DNA of 64,000 nucleotides from Muribaculaceae bacterium (GTDB lineage: Bacteria; Bacteroidota; Bacteroidia; Bacteroidales; Muribaculaceae): contig JAFRRT010000038.1 in NCBI GenBank assembly GCA_017427945.1, forward strand, positions 1-64,000, given 5' to 3'. The notes beneath the pieces are model-generated. The model was not told the DNA's origin. It did not search any database and saw only the letters and a list, made by a program, of their open reading frames with translations. Positions 25,886-34,446 of this stretch are shown here, piece after piece. The position numbers and the translations under genes were made by a program. The stretch's first letter is position 1. Each line of letters begins with the position of its first letter.

Positions 25886-25916
25886 CAAAGGTAGTGAAAG
25901 CCGAGCACAGAACAAA
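25886..25916 (-). promoter_or_regulatory. Promoter of the LytTR gene, inside a duplicated repeat
   Basis: On the minus strand: TTTG (25916-25913), 19-base spacer, TACCTTTG (25893-25886). The -33 box is within repeat copy 1; the second copy carries the same -33 box but a degraded -7 (TACCGATG). Confidence 0.7.
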
Positions 25917-26049
25917 AGAATTTATTCTTTTTTATGTCGAGGCGCCTCCTACCTTAGCCAGTAGGCATCGGTAGTGAAAGCCGAGCACAGAACAAAAGAA
26001 TTTATTCTTTTTTATGTCGAGGCGCCTCCTACTTTAGCCGGTAGGTATG
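25890..26049. repeat. Two tandem copies of an 80-base noncoding repeat
   Basis: Copy 1 is 25890-25969 and copy 2 is 25970-26049, period exactly 80, with about four mismatches. Each copy contains the AT palindrome AAAAGAATTTATTCTTTT and the core GTCGAGGCGCCTCC. The remaining part of the 361-base gap up to the LiaF-like gene (26050-26238) shows no gene or clear promoter. Confidence 0.9.
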
Positions 26050-26238
26050 ATTACTTGTTTTTGGTAACAGCCTCAAAACATTCGTCACATTTTTTCCGAT
26101 TATCCCAAATTGCCCTCCATTCATCACAAAACCCTGCTGAATATCCCAGAAACTTGTGGGAATGGGCCTTTGGCGGGAACTTTGCAGTCGAAAAATAAAC
26201 CACGCGGCCTTGATGTGCCGCACTAAGAAATAAACGTT

Positions 26239-26796
26239 ATGACAAGAAGAACAATCATCGGTTTTATTTTCATCGTGGCAGCCTTGTTGAAATTGGCTGA
26301 CATGTGGGGAATACTTCATTTGAATCTTGAGCGTCCCTGGACCGAGTATTTTGGTCCTCTCCTCCTGCTCTATGTAGGTATCGAACTCGTAATATACGGC
26401 TTCAATCACAACCCGTCACAGTGGCTCAAGCGTCCCGTTCCGGTGGGCGAGCAGGGCAAACGCATTTGTTGCACTGCACGCTTCGGTGCCGATGCTTATA
26501 CTTATCGTGGCGAACCTTTCCACGGTGCCCGTCTCGATGCTTTCTTCGGTGGCATACGTCTGGACTTGCGCGAGGCTGTCATCTGTGAGGACGAGGAGAT
26601 AGATGTCCGTACGTTTGTTGGAGGTGTTGAATTGTATGTCCCCGACAATGTCAACGTCATCGTCAAGAGCCACAGTTTTATAGGCGGCGTTGGCAACGAG
26701 ACATCGAACAGCCCCGACAAGAATGCTCGCAAACTCTACATCACAGCGAGCAACTTTTTTGGCGGCGTAAGCGTCAAACAGGCAGATAAGCTTTAG
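26239..26796 (+). CDS. LiaF-like/cell-wall stress response membrane protein
   Basis: 185 residues. Two hydrophobic segments (about 6-22 and 36-55) form the N-terminal LiaI/LiaF-type transmembrane domain. The C-terminal half is a beta-rich domain with the repeating pattern of the DUF2154/DUF1707-type cell-wall-active antibiotic response family (LDAFFGGIRLDLREA, RTFVGGVELYVPDNVNVIVKS, FFGGVSVK). In Firmicutes LiaF modulates a stress two-component system. In Bacteroidetes homologues usually stand beside LytTR regulators or sensors, as here, where a LytTR gene is divergent. It is followed after 43 bases by an outer membrane protein gene, suggesting an envelope-stress operon. Confidence 0.82.
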   Translation: MTRRTIIGFIFIVAALLKLADMWGILHLNLERPWTEYFGPLLLLYVGIELVIYGFNHNPSQWLKRPVPVGEQGKRICCTARFGADAYTYRGEPFHGARLDAFFGGIRLDLREAVICEDEEIDVRTFVGGVELYVPDNVNVIVKSHSFIGGVGNETSNSPDKNARKLYITASNFFGGVSVKQADKL

Positions 26797-26839
26797 GTTT
26801 ATAGTTGGCAATCAAGAATGATTTTAAAAGTATAATGAT

Positions 26840-29200
26840 ATGAAAAAGATGAATTACAGGTGGACAGCCTTGATGGCTGCAGTATTGATGGCCGTGACGG
26901 CTTTTGCTAAAGCACCGGATTTGACCGGTACAGTACTTGACGAGAATGGCGAGCCTATGCCCTTTGTGAACGTGGTGCTGCTCTCGCTGCCCGACTCATC
27001 GTTTGTGCAGGGCGCAATGACCGATGAGCAGGGACACTTCCAGATTGTTACCCTCAAGAATGACGGCCTGTTGAAGGTGTCGAGCATCGGCTATGAGACG
27101 CAATATCTCAATCCCATCGATGGGTTGATTGTCAAGATGAATGAGGCGTCAATGATGCTCGGCGAGGTGGTTATTAAGAGCCAGTTGCCCAAGACCCGCG
27201 TCAAGGGCGAGGCCATGCGCACCACTGTCGAGGGTACCATCCTCGAAAAGGCAGGCACGGTTGCCGACGCATTGTCCAAGGTGCCATCGCTCGAGGCAGA
27301 GCGTGACGGCGCCGTGAAGGTGCTGGGACGCGGTGAAGCCGAGGTATATATCAATGGCCGCAAGGTGCAGGACGTCAGTGAGTTGTCCCGTCTGCGTTCC
27401 GACCAAATCCAGCATATCGACGTTATCCAGAACCCTGGTGCCCGTTATGCCGCCTCGACCAAGGCTGTGGTGCGCATCCAGTTGAAGAAGGCCCAGGGTG
27501 ACGGCTTCAGTTTCCAGGATAACCTGACGGGCATTTACCAGTTTGGGCATACCATCACCAATAATCTTGACGTGAACTACCGCACGGGCGGCCTTGATAT
27601 TACCGCATCGTTTTGGTGTGGCCGCTATGGCCACACTAAGATGTTGCAGGAGAACCATCTGTCCTACTATGTCGGCCCTGACCATATCACGAGCCTGATT
27701 ACACAGGATGGTAGGAGCATCTGGAAGGGATGGTCACCCCAATTACAGGTGAACTACATGGTGAACGAGAACCATAGTTTCGGTGCCTTCTACAAGTATG
27801 ACCGCCACCCCAGCACCGATTTTGCGGACCAGTTCATCACCGACGGCTATGAGAACGGCATTCTTACCGAGCACTCGGTGAGTGACGTCATCCAGAACGA
27901 CCGTTTCCACAAGCACATCTTCAATGCCTATTATAATGGTAAGGTGGGTTCCTTGGGTATTGACCTGAATGTGGACGGACTGTTTGACAACACCGAGACT
28001 CCTGGAAGTACAAAGGAGGTGACCACTATCGAGGACATTACCATCAACCGCTCCATCGAGAGCAATACCAGCAGCCGCAACAACTTCTGGGCCTCGAAAC
28101 TTATCCTGAGTTACCCGGTATGGCAGGGCAACCTGTCGGTGGGCGGTGAATACTCCCACAACCACCGCACCGACGCCTATACGTTCTCGTCAACGGAAAG
28201 TGTTGCGGTCAAGGCCACCGACACCGAGATTAACGAGTCCTCAACTTCAGCATTCGTGGAGTTCGGCCGTCGCTTCGGCTTAGTCTTCGCACAGGTAGGT
28301 CTGCGTTACGAGCACCTGACCAACGACTACTTCAACTTCGGTGAGCGCGAGGACGATATGTGCCGCGACTACGGCGACTGGTTCCCCACCGCTGTCATCA
28401 CGGCCCCCGTTGGCAAAGTGCAGCTGTCGCTCTCGTACCGTCGTGACATCCAGCGTCCCGCCTACAGCTACCTGACGAGTTCAACGGTATATATCAACCG
28501 ATTTACCTATCAGAGCGGCAACCCTTACCTGAAGCCCACCTACACCCATAGCCTGGTGATGAATGCTGCCTACAAGTGGATGAACCTGATGGTGAACTAT
28601 GCACGCATCAAGGACTCCGAGACGATGTCCACCGAGCCCTTCCCTGGCAGTGAAGATCCGATGGTCAGCCTGGTGCGTCCCATCAACAGCAAGGAAGACT
28701 ATAACCAGTTGAATATCGTGACTTCGTTGAGCCCTGCGTTCGGTTGCTGGCATCCCACGTGGCGAGCCTATGGCACCTTCCAGAACTACAAAACGCCCTG
28801 TGCCGACGGTTCTACGCTTACACTCAACCGCCCGATGTTCCTGCTGTCATGGCTGAATGACATCGAGTTGCCAAAGGACTTCCGCTTGAGCCTTAACGTT
28901 GAGTGGGTGTCTAAAGGTGACTATAACAACTTCCGCCTCACAAAGACGCGGTTCTATTCCGGCATTGGTGTACAGAAGGATCTCAACCTGCGGAGTCTCG
29001 GTTCCTTGACCGTGGACCTGCGTTGTATGGATGTCTTCAACACCAACAAGACTAGTGCCACCATCTTCGGCCTGCGCGAACTGACCACCAGCAATCCTGC
29101 TCGCCGCACCTTCGTCCTTGACCTCACCTGGAGGTTCAACAAGGCCAGTAGCAAGTACCGCGGCACCGGCGCCGGCGAGAAGCAGAAAGCGAGAATGTAA
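26840..29200 (+). CDS. Outer membrane beta-barrel protein with carboxypeptidase-like regulatory domain (TonB-receptor-like)
   Basis: 786 residues. Signal peptide about 1-23. Residues 27-105 are a CarboxypepD_reg-like beta-sandwich (LTGTVLDENGEPMPFVNVVLL). Residues 110-220 are plug-like (EGTILEKAGTVADALSKVP, VYINGRKVQDVSELSRLRSDQI, ATKAVVRI). The rest is the barrel of the OMP_b-brl_3 family, ending in SKYRGTGAGEKQKARM. This family resembles TonB-dependent receptors but lacks the classical SusC signatures; substrates are unknown. It is paralogous to the second barrel gene at 30862. It lies 43 bases downstream of the LiaF-like gene and 46 bases upstream of a CAT-like acetyltransferase, so one operon is likely. 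Confidence 0.85.
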   Translation: MKKMNYRWTALMAAVLMAVTAFAKAPDLTGTVLDENGEPMPFVNVVLLSLPDSSFVQGAMTDEQGHFQIVTLKNDGLLKVSSIGYETQYLNPIDGLIVKMNEASMMLGEVVIKSQLPKTRVKGEAMRTTVEGTILEKAGTVADALSKVPSLEAERDGAVKVLGRGEAEVYINGRKVQDVSELSRLRSDQIQHIDVIQNPGARYAASTKAVVRIQLKKAQGDGFSFQDNLTGIYQFGHTITNNLDVNYRTGGLDITASFWCGRYGHTKMLQENHLSYYVGPDHITSLITQDGRSIWKGWSPQLQVNYMVNENHSFGAFYKYDRHPSTDFADQFITDGYENGILTEHSVSDVIQNDRFHKHIFNAYYNGKVGSLGIDLNVDGLFDNTETPGSTKEVTTIEDITINRSIESNTSSRNNFWASKLILSYPVWQGNLSVGGEYSHNHRTDAYTFSSTESVAVKATDTEINESSTSAFVEFGRRFGLVFAQVGLRYEHLTNDYFNFGEREDDMCRDYGDWFPTAVITAPVGKVQLSLSYRRDIQRPAYSYLTSSTVYINRFTYQSGNPYLKPTYTHSLVMNAAYKWMNLMVNYARIKDSETMSTEPFPGSEDPMVSLVRPINSKEDYNQLNIVTSLSPAFGCWHPTWRAYGTFQNYKTPCADGSTLTLNRPMFLLSWLNDIELPKDFRLSLNVEWVSKGDYNNFRLTKTRFYSGIGVQKDLNLRSLGSLTVDLRCMDVFNTNKTSATIFGLRELTTSNPARRTFVLDLTWRFNKASSKYRGTGAGEKQKARM

Positions 29201-29246
29201 TTAGATAAAGGTTTCAAGCATTTAAAACGTTGGAATCAAAGAAACG

Positions 29247-29870
29247 ATGAAAACTGAGATTAGTCCAAAGGACAGTAATCGCGAGGAAGCTTTCAATCTC
29301 TGGATGTCCTCACCTATGCCCATGGTGACTCTTGTAAAAACGATGGACGTGACAAGGCTTGTGAGGTATAGCAAAAAGCACGACTTGAGCTTCAATATGT
29401 TGCTCTGCTGGTGTATCGGTAAAGCAGCAACCACGATAGAGGAGTTCTATGTGTTGCCCGATCATGGCAAGCTATATAGATATGACCGCTTGGCTATCAA
29501 TGTGATTGTTAGCAACAATGAAGGCGGTATCAACTCTTGCGATATTCCATACACTGACGATTTGGACCATTTCAACAGCGATTACATGCGCTTGACGCAA
29601 TCGGCGAGCCAAAACTGTGAGAGCAGTTTCCTGGAGGATGCGATGGTGATAGGTACTTCGGCGATGACAGTCACAGAACTTGACTGCATCGTCAACCAGT
29701 ACACCGATCAGTTCTGCAACCCGATGGTCATGTGGGGAAAGTATCGCAAAGGGTGGTTCAAAACCACTCTGCCCATCAGTTTCCAGTTTCATCACGTGCA
29801 GATGGACGGTGGACACGCAGCAAGGTTCCTGGAACAGTTACAAGCCATCATCAAAACCGAATTGCGATGA
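29247..29870 (+). CDS. Chloramphenicol acetyltransferase-like (type A CAT family) enzyme
   Basis: 207 residues, close to the CAT monomer length of about 215. The diagnostic HHxxxDGxH motif is present at 182-190 (HHVQMDGGH), with His and Asp for acetyl transfer from acetyl-CoA to a hydroxyl. The N-terminal part keeps the family pattern (SFNMLLCWCIGKAA, FYVLPDHGKLYRYD). CAT trimers inactivate chloramphenicol, but many chromosomal Bacteroidetes homologues have not been shown to confer resistance and may acetylate other molecules. The cytoplasmic enzyme lies between two outer membrane barrel genes. No mobile-element signatures adjoin it. Substrate not determinable from sequence. Confidence 0.8.
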   Translation: MKTEISPKDSNREEAFNLWMSSPMPMVTLVKTMDVTRLVRYSKKHDLSFNMLLCWCIGKAATTIEEFYVLPDHGKLYRYDRLAINVIVSNNEGGINSCDIPYTDDLDHFNSDYMRLTQSASQNCESSFLEDAMVIGTSAMTVTELDCIVNQYTDQFCNPMVMWGKYRKGWFKTTLPISFQFHHVQMDGGHAARFLEQLQAIIKTELR

Positions 29871-29983
29871 AAATAAAACGATAGGTGAGAATATAGACCA
29901 TCTCTTAACATACCTGCTCTTGCTTATATCAAATTATTTGCCGTATTTTGCAACACTATTCCAGTTGTAGAACATCAAGCATC

Positions 29984-30865
29984 ATGAATATCAGATTAGA
30001 ACAACCCAGTGATTACCGTGAGGTGGAGAACCTCACGCGAGAGGCCTTTTGGAACGTCTATCGTCCCGGCTGTACCGAGCATTTTGTGCTTAACCAGTTC
30101 CGTATTAATCCTGACTTCATCCCCGAACTCGATCTGGTGTTGGAAGAGGACGGCAGAATCATCGGTCATGTGATGTTCTCCAAGGCGGAACTGCACCTTG
30201 ACGATGGCACGATACGCCCGTCGTGGACCTTTGGGCCCATCAGCATCCATCCTGATTACAAGCACAAGGGCTACGGCTTGAAACTGCTGAATCATGCGCT
30301 CGAGAAAGCCCGCGAAATGGGCATAGGCTTCCTGTGCATGGAGGGCAACATCGACTTTTACCGTAATGCCGGTTTTGACCTTGCCAGCAAACTGGGTATC
30401 CATTATCATGCCGAGCCGCGAGAGGCCGAGGTTCCTTATTTCCTCGCCCAGGAACTTATTCCCGGCTGGCTCGGTGGCATCGAAGCGACCTACTGCCCTC
30501 CACGTGGCTACTTTGTGGCCGATGAGCGTCCTGAGGACTTCGCGGCCTACGAGGCTACCTTCCCCGCCAAGGAAAAGACGCTGCAGCCAGGCCAACTGCC
30601 CCAGTTCTGTCAAAGCTGCGGTATGCCGCTGACGCGTAACGAGGACTGCGGCACCGATGCCGACGGCAGCATCAACTTCGACTACTGCCAGTACTGCTAC
30701 AAGGACTGCCAGTTCCTGCAGGACTGCACGATGGAAGAAATGATTGAGCATTGCGCGCAGTTCCTCGACGAGGTCAACAAGAATATGCCCAAACCCATGA
30801 CAAGGGATGAATACATCCAAATGATGCAGGGCTTCTTCCCCATGCTCAAGAGGTGGAGAAAATGA
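29984..30865 (+). CDS. GNAT N-acetyltransferase fused to a C-terminal zinc ribbon
   Basis: 293 residues from the ATG at 29984; an earlier in-frame ATG gives a poor N-terminus. Residues 1-150 are a GNAT domain with the acetyl-CoA-binding pattern PISIHPDYKHKGYGLKLL near 83-100. Residues about 205-255 form a putative zinc ribbon with paired cysteines (FCQSCGMPL, EDCGTD, YCQYCYKDCQFLQDC), matching the PF12674-type putative zinc ribbon that in other genomes is also attached to methyltransferases. The final 40 residues (TRDEYIQMMQGFFPMLKRW) are a conserved helical extension of that domain. Its stop overlaps the next ATG (ATGA, 30862-30865), so it is coupled to the second barrel gene. Substrate unknown. 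Confidence 0.85.
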   Translation: MNIRLEQPSDYREVENLTREAFWNVYRPGCTEHFVLNQFRINPDFIPELDLVLEEDGRIIGHVMFSKAELHLDDGTIRPSWTFGPISIHPDYKHKGYGLKLLNHALEKAREMGIGFLCMEGNIDFYRNAGFDLASKLGIHYHAEPREAEVPYFLAQELIPGWLGGIEATYCPPRGYFVADERPEDFAAYEATFPAKEKTLQPGQLPQFCQSCGMPLTRNEDCGTDADGSINFDYCQYCYKDCQFLQDCTMEEMIEHCAQFLDEVNKNMPKPMTRDEYIQMMQGFFPMLKRWRK

Positions 30866-33000
30866 AACGTCGTTTGTTCATCGGTATAGTGGCTTGTGTG
30901 GCCTGCTTAACGGCATGGGCACAGGACGTTGACACGCTCCAGACCACCGATATGATGGTCGAGTTAAGGGAACTCGTCGTCAAGGGCGGCCTTCCCAATA
31001 CCCGACTCAAGGGGAACGCCATGATAACCCGCATCGAGGGCACGCCGCTGGAACAATCTGGATCGCTCGGTGAGATGTTGCTCAAGGTACCCGGAATGAC
31101 GGGAACTGAGGATGCCCCTGAGGTGCTGGGCAAGGGCATTCCTCTCATTTACATCAACGGACGCCTGCTACGCGATGACAGCGAACTGAAACGCCTGCGC
31201 AGCGAGGACATCCGCGATGTGGAGGTTATCAACAATCCAGGCGCACAGTACGACGCGACTGTCAAGGCGGTGGTGCGCATCCGCACCAAGCGGCAGCAGG
31301 GCGACGGTCTCAGCCTCGACCTCACTGCGACCACCGAGCAGGATCTGCGTTACGACTTTAACCGCCCTTCGGGCAAACTCGGCATGAACTACCGTACGGG
31401 AGGGGTAGATGTCTTTGGTTCCATCTATTATTTCCATCAGGATTACCGTCAGTACAGTTGGCTGGAAGAGACGACTAACACGACCAAACTGTTCCATCAG
31501 GTCGGCCCTTACACCATGACATGGAAGAATGACTATCTGACCTATACCGCTGGTACTAACTGGCAAATCAGTGACAACCAGTCGGTGGGACTTCGTGCTG
31601 ATTTGACGCAGTACCTCGGCGGTACCAACATGGTCATCTATGACGAGGATGTGTTTGAAAACGATGTGAGAATTGACCACCTCTACTCCGAGCAGACGAG
31701 CAAGGAGACCAAGCCGTTGGGCATCCTCACCAATGCCTATTACAATGGAACAGTAGGTAAGCTGGGCATTGACTTCAACTTCGATTTTCTGTCAACCGAG
31801 ATCAATACAACCCGCGAGAACGTGGAGCAGAGTTTGGTGCAGGACGACTTCGTGCGTAGCGGGTCGGGTGCCGAGAGCCGCCTCTATGCCACCAAACTGG
31901 TACTCGCTTATCCCATTTGGAAGGGCACGCTGGAGGCTGGCACCGAGATGACCTTTGCCCGCCGCCACAATACTTACTGGATTGACAAGCAGTCCATTGC
32001 CGATACTGATGCCGACATTACCGAGGACAATATTGCCCTCTTTGCCGAGTATGGCTGTAACTTTGACCGATGGGGCAGGGCAAGCATCGGGTTGCGCTAC
32101 GAGCATACGCTCTACGATTATGACGACGCTAAGAATAGCGACTATCTGCACCGCAGCATGGACGAGTTTTTCCCGACAGCGGCCTATTCGGTCCGCTTGG
32201 GTAGTGTGCAGACGGCGCTGTCCTACAGCCTCAAGACCAACCGCCCCAGCTTCTTCGCGATGAACGATGCCGTTACCTACATCAGCCGCTATTCGATGCA
32301 GGCAGGCAACTCGCAGTTGCTCAACGAGCGCTTGCACGACCTCACACTGTCTGCTTCATGGCAGTGGCTGACGCTGACGGCCTCTTACGGGCGTTGCAAA
32401 CACGTCATTACGCAATGGTCGTTTGTAAGTGACGATGATGCGGCGCTTATCAAGCACATCAACCTCGACAGGCCAGTCAATACACTGGGTGCTTATATCG
32501 CCTTTACACCGCGTGTCGGCATCTGGTCACTCAATGCAACGGCAGGTGTAGAGAAGCAGGACCTTTATCTCGACCTTGAGGATCCTCATGTGCAGGGTGG
32601 CGTGCGTCGTGCTTACTTCGACAAACCCGTCTATACGCTCAATGCCTTTAATACTTTCAGCCTGAAACATGACTGGAAGTTCGATATTAACCTGATGTTC
32701 CGTTCACATGGACATCAGCTGAACTTCTATGATGACTACGACAACGTGCGTCTTAATCTTGTGGCACAAAAGAGCTTCCTGAAAGATAAGGCCCTCACCC
32801 TGCGTGTCGCGCTGCTCGACGCCTTGCAGCGCAACCACATGAACGAGTATGGCGATATGGGTTACTACAAGATTCAGCAGAACAACCGCTACTCAACCCA
32901 CAAACTGCAGTTCACTGTCATCTATCGTCTGAACGCCACCCGCAGCAAGTACAAGGGCACAGGAGCAGGCAAAGACGCTCAGCAGCGCATGAAGAATTAG
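30862..33000 (+). CDS. Second outer membrane beta-barrel protein (paralogue), without regulatory domain
   Basis: 712 residues from the ATG overlapping the previous stop; a GTG nine bases earlier is less likely. Signal peptide about 1-20 (ending AWAQ). Unlike the 26840 paralogue it has no carboxypeptidase-like domain and starts almost directly with the plug-like region (GTPLEQSGSLGEMLLKVPG, IYINGRLLRDDSELKRLRSEDI, TVKAVVRIRTKRQQGDG). The barrel follows and ends in SKYKGTGAGKDAQQRM, the same terminal motif as the paralogue. Function as importer, exporter or adhesin is unknown. The 95-base gap to the MerR gene carries that gene's promoter box rather than an evident terminator. Confidence 0.82.
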   Translation: MKRRLFIGIVACVACLTAWAQDVDTLQTTDMMVELRELVVKGGLPNTRLKGNAMITRIEGTPLEQSGSLGEMLLKVPGMTGTEDAPEVLGKGIPLIYINGRLLRDDSELKRLRSEDIRDVEVINNPGAQYDATVKAVVRIRTKRQQGDGLSLDLTATTEQDLRYDFNRPSGKLGMNYRTGGVDVFGSIYYFHQDYRQYSWLEETTNTTKLFHQVGPYTMTWKNDYLTYTAGTNWQISDNQSVGLRADLTQYLGGTNMVIYDEDVFENDVRIDHLYSEQTSKETKPLGILTNAYYNGTVGKLGIDFNFDFLSTEINTTRENVEQSLVQDDFVRSGSGAESRLYATKLVLAYPIWKGTLEAGTEMTFARRHNTYWIDKQSIADTDADITEDNIALFAEYGCNFDRWGRASIGLRYEHTLYDYDDAKNSDYLHRSMDEFFPTAAYSVRLGSVQTALSYSLKTNRPSFFAMNDAVTYISRYSMQAGNSQLLNERLHDLTLSASWQWLTLTASYGRCKHVITQWSFVSDDDAALIKHINLDRPVNTLGAYIAFTPRVGIWSLNATAGVEKQDLYLDLEDPHVQGGVRRAYFDKPVYTLNAFNTFSLKHDWKFDINLMFRSHGHQLNFYDDYDNVRLNLVAQKSFLKDKALTLRVALLDALQRNHMNEYGDMGYYKIQQNNRYSTHKLQFTVIYRLNATRSKYKGTGAGKDAQQRMKN

Positions 33001-33062
33001 ACAACTGTTAAACTTGTGTTAAATCCATTGTTGGCTCTTGACTCGTCCCTTAGGGCATACAA

Positions 33063-33070
33063 TACTTTTG
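33063..33070 (+). promoter_or_regulatory. -7 box of the MerR-type gene
   Basis: TACTTTTG, 25 bases before the ATG; CTTG at 33037-33040 is a weak -33 candidate with a 22-base spacer. Confidence 0.45.
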
Positions 33071-33095
33071 CAGTCGCTTAGCAAAACGTCGTACG

Positions 33096-33923
33096 ATGAT
33101 GAGTAAGAAAACAAAATTAAAAATCGGAGAGTTCTCACGGTTGATGCAGGTTACCGTAAAGACTTTGCGTCATTATGAGAAAAAGGGACTGCTGCTGCCT
33201 GATGAGGTGGATGAGTGGACAGGATACCGCTACTACAGCATAGACCAGATGCAACGTCTGAACACCATCCGCGATCTGCAACGGCTCGGATTCACGCTTG
33301 ACGAGATCAAGGAACTGTACAAAGACGATTCGCACACCCCCAGCATCTGCCAGCTTGACGCGAAAATCAAGGACACGGAAGCGCAGTTGCAACAACTCAT
33401 AGCCCGTCGTGAACGACTGCTCGACTGGAGAAACTCTCGCAAAGAAATGAAGACAATGGAAAAATTCAGCATTCAGTTTTTGCCAGAAATAATTGTGGCA
33501 AGTCATCGTGAAGTCATCCCCAATTACGCCGCCCTGGGGCCCTTGTGTGTGGAGAAAATCGGCCCTGAGATGCAGCGCCTCGGCTGCAAGTGCCCGCCTC
33601 CGGGTTACTGCTTCACCATCGAGCACAACAAGGAGTACAAACCGACTGACATTGATATCGAGTATTGTGAACAGGTCGAGGAAATGGGCACTGGCAGTGA
33701 CATCATCCAATTCAAACGTCTGCCGGCAATACCCAAGGCACTGTGCATGAAGCATTATGGTCCTTATGAGCGTTTCTATGAGTCATATACCGAGGCCTTC
33801 CGCTATATGGAAGAGCTGGGCTACAAGATTGCCAGTCATCCTCGTACCTGCTACGTTGATGGAGCTTGGAACCAGGAAGACCCCGAGAAATGGCTGTCCA
33901 TCATCCAAATCCCAATAGAATGA
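33096..33923 (+). CDS. MerR-family transcriptional regulator with GyrI-like effector-binding domain
   Basis: 275 residues. An N-terminal MerR helix-turn-helix (KIGEFSRLMQVTVKTLRHYEKKGLL, GYRYYSIDQMQRL) occupies about 5-75. A coiled-coil dimerisation helix runs about 85-120. The C-terminal GyrI-like/BmrR-type domain at about 125-275 binds small, often aromatic or cationic drugs (ALGPLCVEKIG, KALCMKHYGPYERFYESY). Such regulators twist the promoter when ligand binds and activate multidrug-resistance genes. Here the neighbours are outer membrane barrels and acetyltransferases rather than an exporter. A perfect 19-base inverted repeat follows the gene. The start is supported by the promoter box. 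Confidence 0.85.
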   Translation: MMSKKTKLKIGEFSRLMQVTVKTLRHYEKKGLLLPDEVDEWTGYRYYSIDQMQRLNTIRDLQRLGFTLDEIKELYKDDSHTPSICQLDAKIKDTEAQLQQLIARRERLLDWRNSRKEMKTMEKFSIQFLPEIIVASHREVIPNYAALGPLCVEKIGPEMQRLGCKCPPPGYCFTIEHNKEYKPTDIDIEYCEQVEEMGTGSDIIQFKRLPAIPKALCMKHYGPYERFYESYTEAFRYMEELGYKIASHPRTCYVDGAWNQEDPEKWLSIIQIPIE

Positions 33924-33925
33924 TC

Positions 33926-33972
33926 ATTCTTTATTGTCTGCCCCAAGAGCAGAGGGGCAGACAATAAAGAAT
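33926..33972. repeat. Perfect 19-base inverted repeat (stem-loop)
   Basis: Left arm ATTCTTTATTGTCTGCCCC (33926-33944), 9-base loop, exact complementary right arm (33954-33972). There is no T-tract after it. It lies 2 bases after the MerR gene stop and 18 bases before the broken GNAT gene. It may be a terminator-like hairpin or an mRNA stabiliser. Confidence 0.85.
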
Positions 33973-33990
33973 CCAAACAAGAACCGACAG

Positions 33991-34443
33991 ATGTGTGACT
34001 ACAGGTATATAACTCTAAGAGAGAGGCCCGATTTAATGGATGCTGCTGCAACTTGGTTCCACGAGAAATGGGGCGTGCCTCTTGAGGCCTATCTTCAATG
34101 TATGGGGGCATACCTGCATCAGGAAACCGAATACGGATGATACCTGTGCCTTGATGACGATAGAATTGTCGGTGGCTTGGGGGTGATTGAGAATGACTTC
34201 CATGACCGGAAAGACTTGTCGCCCAATTTGTGCGCGGTTTATACTGAGGAAGAATACCGCTGCCAGGGAATCGCAGGCCAACTGTTGAATATGGCCGTTG
34301 CAGATTTGAGGTCTAAAGGAATCACCCCTGTTTATTTGCTCACTAACCACACGGGTTTCTATGAGCGTTACGGTTGGGTATTCCTGTGCATGGCTCAAGG
34401 CGACGGCGAGCCATATATGTCAAGAATGTACATTCATCGATAA
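33991..34443 (+). pseudogene. GNAT acetyltransferase interrupted by one in-frame TGA
   Basis: 150 codons from ATG 33991 to the stop at 34441-34443, interrupted at codon 50 by TGA (34138-34140). Both halves are in the same frame, so a single point change explains the break. The sequence around it reads ...HQETEYG-[TGA]-YLCLDD, where homologues have Trp, so TGG to TGA is the likely event. Downstream the acetyl-CoA-binding region is intact (CAVYTEEEYRCQGIAGQLL) and so is YLLTNHTGFYERYGW. The remainder has no further damage, indicating a very recent mutation, a sequencing error or, less likely, readthrough. Substrate unknown. The next GNAT gene starts 3 bases after it. Confidence 0.8.
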
Positions 34444-34446
34444 ATT

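Noticed and set aside
34138-34140. Selenocysteine or reassigned TGA in the GNAT gene
   Set aside because: No other in-frame TGA is used as sense in this window, homologues have Trp here, and no selenocysteine structure is apparent.
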